Source: Chloroflexota bacterium (lineage in GTDB: Bacteria; Chloroflexota; Limnocylindria; QHBO01). From it: a stretch of DNA of 40,842 nt. The stretch covers positions 1-40,842 of the forward strand of contig JACDEL010000020.1 in NCBI GenBank assembly GCA_013816405.1, written 5' to 3'. The notes under the pieces are model-generated. The model did no database searches, was not told the origin of the DNA, and worked only from the letters and a program-made list of their open reading frames with translations. The translations under genes were made by a program, and so were the position numbers. This document shows positions 10,380 through 18,047 of this stretch, one piece after another. Numbering within the stretch: the first letter of the stretch is position 1; every line of letters begins with the position of its first letter.

Positions 10380-10410
10380 TTGACACCGCCGCTCGGCGCG
10401 GTCCTATACT
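10380..10410 (+). promoter_or_regulatory. Promoter of the first polyamine importer, with inverted repeat
   Basis: TTGACA (10380-10385) and TATACT (10405-10410) resemble -35 and -10 boxes, with a 19-base spacer that is longer than ideal. The spacer holds CGCC-N4-GGCG (10387-10398), placed 7 bases after the first T of the -35 box. The same element in the same register occurs at the second importer promoter. Such placement suits a repressor. Confidence 0.6.
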
Positions 10411-10418
10411 CCGACCCT

Positions 10419-10431
10419 GGCCCGCAGGGCC
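10419..10431 (+). other. Small 5'-leader hairpin of the first pot operon
   Basis: GGCCC-GCA-GGGCC lies just after the predicted transcription start, so the mRNA would begin with a GC-rich 5-bp stem. It could protect the 5' end or be incidental. Confidence 0.3.
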
Positions 10432-10474
10432 GCCCTTCTCGATCAGGATCCCCAACTTCCCACGAGGGACCCGG

Positions 10475-11629
10475 TTGCCGCAAAGCGTCGACGTTCGGCT
10501 CGACCACATCACCAAGCGCTTCCACGAGGTCGTCGCGGTGGACGACCTGTCGCTGGAGGTCGAGCGGGGCGAGTTCTTCTCGATGCTCGGCCCATCGGGC
10601 TGTGGCAAGACCACCACCCTGCGCATGATCGGCGGATTCGAGGAGGCGACCTCCGGCACCATCTACCTCGGTGACGCCGATGTCACAGGCCAGCCGCCGT
10701 TCAAGCGCGACGTGAACACGGTCTTCCAGAACTACGCGCTCTTCCCGCATCTTTCCGTCTTCGAGAACGTCGCGTTCGGGCTCCGGCGGCGCAAGGTGGC
10801 CGCCAGCGAGATCGTGACCCAGGTCGGGGCGATGCTCGAGCTGGTCGAGCTGCCAGGCTACGAGGCCCGCAAGCCGTCCCAGCTCTCCGGCGGCCAGCAG
10901 CAGCGCGTCGCCCTCGCGCGCGCGCTCATCAACCGCCCGCGCGTCCTGCTCCTCGACGAGCCGCTCGGCGCGCTCGACCTGAAGCTGCGCAAGCAGATGC
11001 AGCTCGAGCTGAAGCGAATCCAGACCGAGGTCGGGATCACCTTCATCTACGTCACCCATGACCAGGAAGAGGCGATGACCATGTCCGACCGGATCGCAGT
11101 GATGCGCGCCGGTCGGATCGAGCAGCTCGGCAACCCCGAGGAGCTCTACGAGCGGCCGCGCACGGCATTCGTGGCCGGCTTCCTGGGCGTCTCCAACCTG
11201 CTCGAGGGCGACGTCGCCGGCGGCGATGGCTCGCTCGTCACGGTCAAGCTCCACGACGGGACGCTGCTGCGCGCCCCCGCCGATGGCGCGGCGACGACTG
11301 GCCCGGTCCGGATCGGCGTGCGGCCAGAGAAGCTGCGCGTAGATGCTCGCGCCGAGGCCGGCGCAAGCAACGGCCTGAACGCGCTGAGCGGAACCGTGCT
11401 TGACGCCAGCTACATCGGCGTGAGCACCCAATACCTCGTCCAGACCGCCGAGGGGCATCGGCTCACGGTCTATGCTCAGAACCTCGACACCGCCGGAGCC
11501 GGCGAGCTGCTGGCAGGGGGCCAGCATGTCCAGCTGACATGGAAGCCACAGCACACGTTCGTGATCAGCGGCACCGCCGAGCATGTCGCCGGCGATCCGC
11601 ACCTGACGGAGGAAGGAGAGTCCGCATGA
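10475..11629 (+). CDS. potA: Spermidine/putrescine-type ABC transporter ATP-binding protein
   Basis: A 384-residue ATPase of the CUT1/polyamine ABC group that powers the importer encoded downstream. Motifs: Walker A GPSGCGKT (39-46), Q-loop QNYALFPH (85-92), signature LSGGQ (137-141), Walker B VLLLDE (157-162), switch His in VTHDQEEA, and a C-terminal TOBE-like domain (about 290-375) typical of PotA. Start: TTG 10475, preceded by GAGGGA at 10465-10470; no ATG or GTG fits the family start better. The stop overlaps the substrate-binding gene as ATGA. It is the only transporter ATPase in the window, so it may also serve the second importer at 30491-33332. Confidence 0.93.
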   Translation: MPQSVDVRLDHITKRFHEVVAVDDLSLEVERGEFFSMLGPSGCGKTTTLRMIGGFEEATSGTIYLGDADVTGQPPFKRDVNTVFQNYALFPHLSVFENVAFGLRRRKVAASEIVTQVGAMLELVELPGYEARKPSQLSGGQQQRVALARALINRPRVLLLDEPLGALDLKLRKQMQLELKRIQTEVGITFIYVTHDQEEAMTMSDRIAVMRAGRIEQLGNPEELYERPRTAFVAGFLGVSNLLEGDVAGGDGSLVTVKLHDGTLLRAPADGAATTGPVRIGVRPEKLRVDARAEAGASNGLNALSGTVLDASYIGVSTQYLVQTAEGHRLTVYAQNLDTAGAGELLAGGQHVQLTWKPQHTFVISGTAEHVAGDPHLTEEGESA

Positions 11630-12867
11630 GTGACCAGGAATCCCGGAGTCAGATCGAGCTGACGATCGACAACCTGCTACGGAGGGACCTCATCAGCCGT
11701 CGGACGTTCATGCGCCGCGCTGGGCGCGGTGGCCTGGCATTCGGCGCCGCCCTCACCCTTCCCTCGCTGCTGGCGGCGTGCGCGACTCCGGGCTCTTCAC
11801 AGAGCGCCACGCTCAAGTGGCTGAACTGGCCGGCCTATATCGACATCGACTCAGTCGACGAGTCGAAGTACCCGAGCATCCTGGCCTTCACCGACCAGAA
11901 CGGGATCCCCGTCGAGTACAACGAGGGGCTGCTCGACAACGCCGACTTCCTGTCTGCGTACGCTCCGGAACTGCGGGCCGGGAATAGCACCGGCTGGGAC
12001 GTCATGTCACCCGGTGGCTGGGTCGTCGAGCGCATGGCCCGCAACGGCTGGCTCGAGGAGCTCGACCACTCCAAGCTGCCCAACTGGACCGCCAACTGCG
12101 CCGATTACGCCAAGGGCCTGTGGTTCGACCCGGACAACAAGTACAGCGTCTGGTGGCAGGGCGGCATCACCGGGCTGGCCTATGACCCGAACCTGACGGA
12201 GCGTGAGATCACCAGCTTCGACGACCTGCTCGACCCCGCGTTCTCCGGGCGGGCCGGCGGGTTCAGCGACATGCGCGACATGTTCGGTCTCACGCTCCTT
12301 TCGCTCGGCGTGCATCCCGAGGACGCGACAGTTGATGACGTGAAGCGTGCCCAGGAAAAGCTGCTCGCGGTCCCTGAGGGGCACTTCCGCGGCTTCTACG
12401 ACAACTCGTACTACGACGCGCTGGCCGCGGGCGACCTGGCGATCTGCGTGGCCTGGTCCGGCGACGTCAGCCAGATGATCCTGAACGACAACGACCAGGT
12501 GAAGTTCGTGATCCCCGATTCAGGTGGGTTGCGCTGGAACGACAACCTCGTCATCCCCAAGTTCGGCGCCAACGTGGAGAACGCGCACAAGCTGCTGAAC
12601 TACTACTACGACAAGGCGGCTGCGACGATGCTGTCCGAGTATGTCGGGTACTTCACCCCGGTGAACGGAGTCTCAGAGCAGATCGCGGCCGACGCGGAGA
12701 CGGCCCGCGGCGAGGATGACGCCGAGACTGCCGACTACTACGACGCGCTGGCGCCGACGGTGGTCCCGTCCGCTGACCAGATCGACAACACGTTCCCCGA
12801 CAAGGAGTTGACCGAGGACGAGGAAAAGCAGTGGAACGACCTCTTCGAGAAGGTCATCGGCGCATGA
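11626..12867 (+). CDS. potD: Polyamine-type ABC transporter substrate-binding lipoprotein with Tat signal
   Basis: A 413-residue PotD/PotF-like solute-binding protein. The N-terminus carries SRRTFMR (24-30), a good twin-arginine motif, then a hydrophobic stretch and a lipobox LLAAC with Cys 52. It should therefore be exported folded and lipid-anchored on the outer face of the membrane. The mature part follows the PotD pattern: an LNWPAYID-like first strand, a hinge region near GWDVMSPGG, and a late DNLVIPKF strand. The ligand may be putrescine, spermidine or a related amine; sequence alone does not decide. The start overlaps the ATPase stop as ATGA, and a 39-base gap with a hairpin precedes the permease. 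Confidence 0.92.
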   Translation: MSDQESRSQIELTIDNLLRRDLISRRTFMRRAGRGGLAFGAALTLPSLLAACATPGSSQSATLKWLNWPAYIDIDSVDESKYPSILAFTDQNGIPVEYNEGLLDNADFLSAYAPELRAGNSTGWDVMSPGGWVVERMARNGWLEELDHSKLPNWTANCADYAKGLWFDPDNKYSVWWQGGITGLAYDPNLTEREITSFDDLLDPAFSGRAGGFSDMRDMFGLTLLSLGVHPEDATVDDVKRAQEKLLAVPEGHFRGFYDNSYYDALAAGDLAICVAWSGDVSQMILNDNDQVKFVIPDSGGLRWNDNLVIPKFGANVENAHKLLNYYYDKAAATMLSEYVGYFTPVNGVSEQIAADAETARGEDDAETADYYDALAPTVVPSADQIDNTFPDKELTEDEEKQWNDLFEKVIGA

Positions 12868-12886
12868 CCGAACGCTGAACCGCTCG

Positions 12887-12898
12887 GCCTTCGAAGGC
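12887..12898 (+). other. Palindrome between substrate-binding and permease genes
   Basis: A perfect 12-base palindrome, GCCTTCGAAGGC, can fold as a 4-bp stem with a TCGA loop. It lies in the only sizeable gap of the operon and covers the AAGG that may act as the permease ribosome-binding site. Confidence 0.4.
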
Positions 12899-12906
12899 GA
12901 TCAGGC

Positions 12907-13764
12907 ATGCGCTCGCTGAGCCGCGGCATCACGCCGCTGCTGCTGCTCCTGCCTGGCACGGCGTGGCTCATCGTGTTCTTCGTGGTGCCGATGGCCTTCA
13001 TGTTGCTCATCTCCCTGCAGCAGGGAACCTTCGACACCGGCTACCAGCTCACCTGGAACTTCGGGATCTACCCGGAGGTGATCGGCCAGTACTGGGAGCT
13101 GTATTGGCGTTCTGCCATCTTCGCGCTGGCGGCGACCGGCCTGACGCTTGCGATCGGCTATCCCGTGGCCTACACCATCGCCTTCCGTGGCGGCCGCCTC
13201 AAGAACGCGCTGCTGCTGATCGTGGTGCTTCCCTTCTTCGTCAGCTTCGTGATCCGCACGCTGAACTGGCGGATGATCCTGTCGGACAACGGGATCGTCT
13301 TTGGGTTCCTGAAGGACCTTGGGATCGTCGCACCCGACTTCCACTTCCTGGCCACCCCGGCATCGGTCATCTTCGGCCTGACCTACAACTTCCTGCCGTT
13401 CATGATCCTGCCCCTGTACGTGGCGATCGAGAAGATCGACCGCAGGCTGATCGAGGCGGCGACGGACCTCTACGCCAGCCGCCTCCAGGCCTTCTGGCGC
13501 GTCACGTTCGTCCTCTCCCTGCCCGGCGTGGTGGCGGGCTCGCTGCTCACGTTCATCCCGGCAGTCGGCGACTTCATCACGGCCGAGGTCATCGGTGCCG
13601 GCAACCCGCAGGTCTTCATGATCGGCAACATCATCCAGCGCAAGTTCCTGGACAGTCTCGACTACCCCGCCGCCGCAGCACTCGGGTTCGTGCTGGTTGC
13701 GGTGGTGATGGTGCTGGTTACCGTCTATACCCGCCTGGTCGGCAGCGACCAGCTCGCCGGATGA
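12907..13764 (+). CDS. potB: Polyamine-type ABC transporter permease, PotB-like
   Basis: A 285-residue inner-membrane protein with about six helices; the first is at residues 9-30. The cytoplasmic EAA loop is visible near residues 183-210 as EAATDLYAS followed by FWRVTFVLSLPG, which docks on the ATPase. This matches PotB/PotH permeases in length and layout. The gene starts at ATG 12907 and ends 7 bases before the second permease. Together the two permeases form the membrane channel of the importer. Substrate assignment rests on family resemblance and on the aminotransferase neighbour. Confidence 0.92.
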   Translation: MRSLSRGITPLLLLLPGTAWLIVFFVVPMAFMLLISLQQGTFDTGYQLTWNFGIYPEVIGQYWELYWRSAIFALAATGLTLAIGYPVAYTIAFRGGRLKNALLLIVVLPFFVSFVIRTLNWRMILSDNGIVFGFLKDLGIVAPDFHFLATPASVIFGLTYNFLPFMILPLYVAIEKIDRRLIEAATDLYASRLQAFWRVTFVLSLPGVVAGSLLTFIPAVGDFITAEVIGAGNPQVFMIGNIIQRKFLDSLDYPAAAALGFVLVAVVMVLVTVYTRLVGSDQLAG

Positions 13765-13771
13765 TGCTGCG

Positions 13772-14623
13772 ATGACCGCCGCGCCCGCTGCAGCGACTCG
13801 CCGACCAGGACTCGGGGCGCGCCTCGCGAACCTGGTGCTGCCGGTCTTCACAGGGCTGCTGCTCCTGTTCCTCTTCTCGCCCATCGGCGTGATGATCGCG
13901 TTCAGCTTCAACGACCCGGCGGGGCGGCAGAACATCACCTGGCAGGGCTTCACGGTGCGGAACTACTTCGACCTGTGGGGCCGCTCGCAGATCACCACGC
14001 CGATGATCAACAGCCTGCTGATCGCGACCGTCTCGACTGTGGTGGCCACCACCTTCGGCACCATGATCGGGCTCGCGCTGACCCGCTTCGCATTCCGGGG
14101 GCGGTGGATCATGAACATGCTCATCTTCATTCCGATCACCGCGCCGGAGATCATCCTGGGGGCCTCCCTGCTGACGCTGTGGGTCAGCCTGGGCGTCGAG
14201 CGCGGCTTCCTGACAATCCTGGCCGCGCACATCATGTTCAACATCAGCTTCGTGGTGGTCACCGTCCGAGCGCGGCTGGCCGGCATGAACCAATCGCTCG
14301 AGGAGGCCGGCATGGACCTCTATGCCGATGGTCGGACGACGTTCTGGAAGATCACCTTCCCGATCATCTTCCCCGGAATCCTGTCGGCCGCCCTGCTCGC
14401 CTTTGCGCTCTCGATCGACGACTATGTGATCACGCTCTTCTCGGCCGGTCACACCCTGACCTTCCCGCTCTGGGTCTTCGGGGTGAGCCGCCTCGGAATC
14501 CCCCCGGAGGTGAATGTGCTGGGCACCCTGATCTTCCTGACCGCGTTCGCGTTCATCGGCGTCCAGCTCTGGGGCCAGCGGCGCCAGGGCCGTGCAGCGC
14601 CGATCACCCTTGTCGGCAGGTAA
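13772..14623 (+). CDS. potC: Polyamine-type ABC transporter permease, PotC-like
   Basis: A 283-residue inner-membrane permease of the PotC/PotI type. After a short N-terminal cytoplasmic segment come about six helices, the first at about 19-42. The EAA loop reads EEAGMDLYADG then FWKITFPIIFPG (near 178-209), and the typical SIDDYVIT segment follows. It pairs with the PotB-like permease just upstream. The stop is separated from the aminotransferase start by 7 bases, so the enzyme is in the same operon and most likely acts on the imported amine or its product. Confidence 0.92.
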   Translation: MTAAPAAATRRPGLGARLANLVLPVFTGLLLLFLFSPIGVMIAFSFNDPAGRQNITWQGFTVRNYFDLWGRSQITTPMINSLLIATVSTVVATTFGTMIGLALTRFAFRGRWIMNMLIFIPITAPEIILGASLLTLWVSLGVERGFLTILAAHIMFNISFVVVTVRARLAGMNQSLEEAGMDLYADGRTTFWKITFPIIFPGILSAALLAFALSIDDYVITLFSAGHTLTFPLWVFGVSRLGIPPEVNVLGTLIFLTAFAFIGVQLWGQRRQGRAAPITLVGR

Positions 14624-14630
14624 GCGACCG

Positions 14631-15938
14631 ATGAACGACGAAGCCACTCCCTGGCAGGAGTTGCGTGCCGGCGTGCCGCCGGTATGGGCGCGCTACACCG
14701 ACTTGGTGGTCGAGCGTGGCATCGGCTCATGGATCGAGACGATCGACGGCGAGCGCTACCTCGACTACACCTGCGGGATCGGGGTCACCAACACGGGCCA
14801 CGCCCATCCGCGAGTGGCTGTGGCGATCGCCGAGCAGGCCGGCAGGATCATCCACGCGCAGCAGAACATCCTCTACCACAAGCCTGGCCTCGAGCTCCAC
14901 GCGCGCCTGCCGCGCACCTTCCCAGGGCTTCGGGGCGAGGAAGAGGCCGGCCTCTTCCTCTCCAATTCAGGGGCCGAGGCGATCGAGGCATCCGTCAAGC
15001 TGGCGAAGTACGCCACGCGGCGGCCCGCAATCATCGCCTTCCGCGGCGGCTTCCACGGCCGAACCCACGGAGCCATGGCGCTCACCAGCTCCGGGGTCAA
15101 GTACCGCGGTCATTTCGAGCCGCTGCTTGGCGGCGTGCACTTCGCGCCGTACCCGTACGTGCTGCGCAACCCAACCGGTCCTGACCCCGACGCGGCCGTG
15201 GCCTTCAGCCTGACGGGGATCGAGGAGCTGTTCGCGACCGTCATCTACCCCGACGACGTTGCCGCATTCCTGGTCGAGCCGATCCTGGGCGAGGGTGGCT
15301 ATGTGGTCCCGCCTGACTCATTCCTGCCCGCGCTGCGGGAGATCGCCGATCGGCACGGCATCCTGCTCATCGCCGACGAGGTGCAGTCCGGAATGGGGCG
15401 CACCGGCAGGATGTGGGCGACCGACTGGTACGACGCGCGCCCTGACATCGTCGTCCTCGCCAAGGGGATCGCCTCGGGCATGCCGCTCTCCGGCATCATG
15501 GCGCGCCGAGAGCTGCTTGACCGCCTCGGGCCGGGCGCTCACGGAGGGACGTACGGCGGCAACGCCGTCTCCTGTGCCGCGGCCGTGGCCACGCTCGACG
15601 TGATCGAGTCGGAGGGGCTACTGGCCAACGCCACCCGCCAGGGAGAGCGGCTGCTTGCCGGGCTGCAGCAGGCAGCCGAGGGACACACCTGCGTCGCCGA
15701 GGTTCGGGGGCGGGGGCTGATGATCGGGATCGAGCTCGCGCAGGGACCCGAGCTGACACCCCGGCCGGACCTGGCCAAGGCAATCCTGCACGAGGCCTTC
15801 GACCGCAAGCTGCTGCTGCTCAGCTGCGGCACCTACGGACAGGTGGTGCGCGTCATCCCGCCGCTGGTCACGACCGATGAAGAGGTCGAGACGGCCATCG
15901 GCGTCATCTCGGAATCGCTGGCCGTGGTCGGGGCCTAG
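14631..15938 (+). CDS. Class III aminotransferase (4-aminobutyrate/putrescine type)
   Basis: A 435-residue PLP enzyme of the ornithine/GABA aminotransferase class. It has the family's SNSGAEAIEASVKLA segment (111-126), GGFHGRTHG, the LIADEVQSGMGRTG block with cofactor-binding Asp 249, and the Schiff-base Lys 278 in VLAKGIASGMPLSG. Length is normal. It would move an amino group from an omega-amino acid or diamine to a keto acid. Position directly behind the importer genes favours GABA or putrescine as donor, but beta-alanine and similar amines are possible. ATG 14631 begins the conserved N-terminus. Its TAG stop shares the CTAG palindrome with the convergent flavin reductase gene. Confidence 0.9.
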   Translation: MNDEATPWQELRAGVPPVWARYTDLVVERGIGSWIETIDGERYLDYTCGIGVTNTGHAHPRVAVAIAEQAGRIIHAQQNILYHKPGLELHARLPRTFPGLRGEEEAGLFLSNSGAEAIEASVKLAKYATRRPAIIAFRGGFHGRTHGAMALTSSGVKYRGHFEPLLGGVHFAPYPYVLRNPTGPDPDAAVAFSLTGIEELFATVIYPDDVAAFLVEPILGEGGYVVPPDSFLPALREIADRHGILLIADEVQSGMGRTGRMWATDWYDARPDIVVLAKGIASGMPLSGIMARRELLDRLGPGAHGGTYGGNAVSCAAAVATLDVIESEGLLANATRQGERLLAGLQQAAEGHTCVAEVRGRGLMIGIELAQGPELTPRPDLAKAILHEAFDRKLLLLSCGTYGQVVRVIPPLVTTDEEVETAIGVISESLAVVGA

Positions 15939-16441
15939 CCCTCGAGCGGTTCAGCCGCGATGCGGCGGTAGTGCGACCCGAACCAGAGGAGCGGCTCGCC
16001 GCCCTCCTCGTACCCGGCGGCCACGATCTCACCGATGAAGATGGTGTGCGTTCCCGCCGTATGCGATTCGTGCAGCCGGCAGTCGAAGAAGGCGATCGCC
16101 CCGTCCAGGATCGGTGAGCCGGTCTCCGCCTCGTGCCACGGCGCGTCACAGAAGCGTTGCAGCTTTCCGGCGGTGGTGGGCAGGGCGAAGCAATCGGCGA
16201 TGGGGCGCTGCTCCGCGCCCAGGACGCTGACCGCGAACGAGTGGCTTCCGACGATGGCCACGTGCGTCTCGCTCCCCCGGTTGATGCTGGCCATCAGCAG
16301 GGGCGGGTCGAGGCTGATCGAGGCGATCGCGTTCGCCGTCATTCCGGCCAGCAGCGGCCCGTGCCGTGCCGCGACCACCGTCACGCCGGTGGCGAAGTGG
16401 CCCATCATCGCGCGCAGCCCGAGGAGGTGATCCTCGTCCAT
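15935..16441 (-). CDS. Flavin reductase-like protein (split-barrel FMN-binding)
   Basis: A 168-residue protein of the flavin reductase-like split-barrel family: an early FATGVTVV strand, a GMTANAIASISLDPPLL flavin-binding segment, a SFAVSVLG strand, and a late ESHTAGTHTIFIGEI segment. Members reduce free FMN/FAD with NAD(P)H for a partner monooxygenase, or act alone on other electrophiles. No monooxygenase is adjacent; the closest flavin-type enzyme is the LLM oxidoreductase three genes upstream on this strand, an attractive but unproven partner. ATG 16441 starts the family N-terminus. Four bases separate it from the unknown gene upstream. Confidence 0.88.
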   Translation of the reverse strand: MDEDHLLGLRAMMGHFATGVTVVAARHGPLLAGMTANAIASISLDPPLLMASINRGSETHVAIVGSHSFAVSVLGAEQRPIADCFALPTTAGKLQRFCDAPWHEAETGSPILDGAIAFFDCRLHESHTAGTHTIFIGEIVAAGYEEGGEPLLWFGSHYRRIAAEPLEG

Positions 16442-16445
16442 CGGC

Positions 16446-16739
16446 TCAGCGATAGCGCTCCAGCCGCTCGACGATGGCATTGGCGACCGCCCAATCCTCC
16501 TCGGTCGGCTGCTGCCCGCGGTGCAGGTGCACCAGCGGGACGGTGTTCCACGACGGGCCGTCGACCTGCGGGATGTGGGTCGCGAGGTCGCCAAGGTCCA
16601 GCACCGCCACGATCGTGGCTCCCCGCTCGCCGCCCCGTTCGATGGCGCGCTCGAGGGAGCGCTCGAACTCCTCAGGCGGGCCGAACTCCTGGCCAATGCG
16701 CATCGCGATCAGCCCCGAGGTTGGTGGGGTCAGAGCCAT
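16446..16739 (-). CDS. Small unrecognised protein (97 residues)
   Basis: A soluble, charged protein with no motif I recognise. It has a helical, Glu/Arg-rich middle, a short hydrophobic strand (ATIVAVLDLGDL) and a C-terminal helix. I chose ATG 16739, which overlaps the stop of the upstream membrane-protein gene by 10 bases; GTG 16760 is an alternative giving 7 more residues. Tight packing between the membrane-protein gene and the flavin reductase gene makes it a real operon member. Function unknown. Confidence 0.65.
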   Translation of the reverse strand: MALTPPTSGLIAMRIGQEFGPPEEFERSLERAIERGGERGATIVAVLDLGDLATHIPQVDGPSWNTVPLVHLHRGQQPTEEDWAVANAIVERLERYR

Positions 16740-17107
16740 CCGAGCGTCCAAAACAGCCACCCGAAGAAGGTGATGCTGCCGAGCACCATGAAGCCGACCG
16801 CCGCGATGACCAGCGTGAAGCCGACTGCGTTGGCCCAGGCCGGCACGTTGGAAGGCGGAGGCCCGATCGAGCCCTGCGACAGCCAGATGGCCAGGGCGTC
16901 GCCGTCGACCCGCATCTCGACGTCATTGTCGAGCGGCACGATGATCACCCGCTGCCGCTCGGGGCTTCCTCGTTCCACCGTCACGAGCGCCCGCGGCTGC
17001 TCGCCTTCTCGAACCAGCACTGCGTGGTTGCCGACCGCGTTGGTCAGCGGCTCAGCCTCGAGCCGGCCGTTCGAGCCGAGCGGAAAGCGGGCGGGGGGAC
17101 CCTCCAT
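16730..17107 (-). CDS. Unrecognised C-terminally anchored membrane protein (125 residues)
   Basis: The first 90 or so residues are soluble, with a beta-rich pattern including RVIIVPLDNDVEMRVDGD. Residues from about 91 are almost entirely hydrophobic and could form one long or two short helices, anchoring the protein by its C-terminus. I recognise no family. ATG 17107 follows a TATGCT box by 6 bases, so the gene may begin a leaderless sub-operon with the small unknown and the flavin reductase. The orientation in the membrane cannot be told with confidence. Confidence 0.7.
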   Translation of the reverse strand: MEGPPARFPLGSNGRLEAEPLTNAVGNHAVLVREGEQPRALVTVERGSPERQRVIIVPLDNDVEMRVDGDALAIWLSQGSIGPPPSNVPAWANAVGFTLVIAAVGFMVLGSITFFGWLFWTLGWL

Positions 17108-17113
17108 GTGCCG

Positions 17114-17119
17114 AGCATA
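17114..17119 (-). promoter_or_regulatory. Candidate -10 box (TATGCT), leaderless start
   Basis: On the minus strand TATGCT is followed after 6 bases by ATG 17107. There is no Shine-Dalgarno between them, as expected for a leaderless mRNA. Confidence 0.45.
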
Positions 17120-17135
17120 CCGCCCCGTGGCCGGT

Positions 17136-18047
17136 CTAGGCGCGGAGCTCCTTCAGCATCGGCGCGAGTCCCGCGATCGTCTCGGCGTCGATCGGGTCGA
17201 GGACCAGCTGTACGTGGGCAACCCCCTCCGCCTCGAACTCGCGCAGGGTCGCCGCCAGGGTGGCGGGATCGCTCGGGATCGGTTGGACATCGGCCTCCTT
17301 CAAGTCGCCGAGGGACCTGCCCTTCGCGCCAGGAAAGCCGACCATCAGTGCCAGCGTGCGCTCGACCTCCGACGGGTCGCGGCCGGCTGCCCGGCATGCC
17401 GCGTCGATCTTGTCGCGCAGCGGCCGGTAGCCCTCGACCGTGTTGCCGAACCAGGTGAACCATGCGTTCCAGGCCTGCACCCAGGGAAGGGTGATCCCAA
17501 GCATGCGCTCGCCCATCGAGCCGACCATCAGCGGCGGCCCATCCCCTTGAGGGTGGCGTGGGCCACGCGGAAGCAGCTCGCAGTCCTGCAGGTCGTAGTA
17601 GGTGCCGTGGAAGTCGCAGCGCCCCTCCGCGAGCAGCGCGCGAATGATCGTGAACGCCTCCTCGAATCTGCCGACCCGATGATCGAACGGGAAGCCGTAG
17701 GCCAGGTACTCAGCCGCGTTCCAGCCGGCGCCAAGGCCAAGGATCAGCCGCCCGCCGCTGATCTCATCCACGGTGGCAGCCTGCTTGGCGAGCATGGCAG
17801 GGTTGTGGAAGCTGGCCGCCGCCACCAGGGGGCCGATTTCGACTCGCTCCGTGACTGCGGCGATTGCGGCGAGGCTGGTCCACGCTTCCCACGGCCCGCG
17901 CGACGGCAGCCCGTCGCCGCGATAGAGCAGGTGATCGCCGACCCAGATCGAGTCGAGGCCGATCTCCTCGGCGGTCCGAGCCATCTCGCGCTGCTGCGGC
18001 CAGCGGGCCACCCACTCAACCTCGGGGAGCTGGACTCCGACCTTCAT
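17136..18047 (-). CDS. LLM-class flavin/F420-dependent oxidoreductase
   Basis: A 303-residue TIM-barrel protein of the luciferase-like monooxygenase class. Visible are the N-terminal VGVQLPE strand, GLDSIWVGDHLLY, the SGGRLILGLGAGW segment (97-109) typical of this class, and a conserved ATLREFEAEGVAHVQL C-terminal region. The lack of a partner luciferase subunit and the overall pattern fit single-subunit F420-dependent members, which reduce or oxidise unknown substrates; FMN-dependent activity is the alternative. The start touches the VWA gene stop (TGATG, 18045-18049), so it belongs to the same transcript as the AAA/VWA module, though a functional link is not obvious. Confidence 0.88.
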   Translation of the reverse strand: MKVGVQLPEVEWVARWPQQREMARTAEEIGLDSIWVGDHLLYRGDGLPSRGPWEAWTSLAAIAAVTERVEIGPLVAAASFHNPAMLAKQAATVDEISGGRLILGLGAGWNAAEYLAYGFPFDHRVGRFEEAFTIIRALLAEGRCDFHGTYYDLQDCELLPRGPRHPQGDGPPLMVGSMGERMLGITLPWVQAWNAWFTWFGNTVEGYRPLRDKIDAACRAAGRDPSEVERTLALMVGFPGAKGRSLGDLKEADVQPIPSDPATLAATLREFEAEGVAHVQLVLDPIDAETIAGLAPMLKELRA

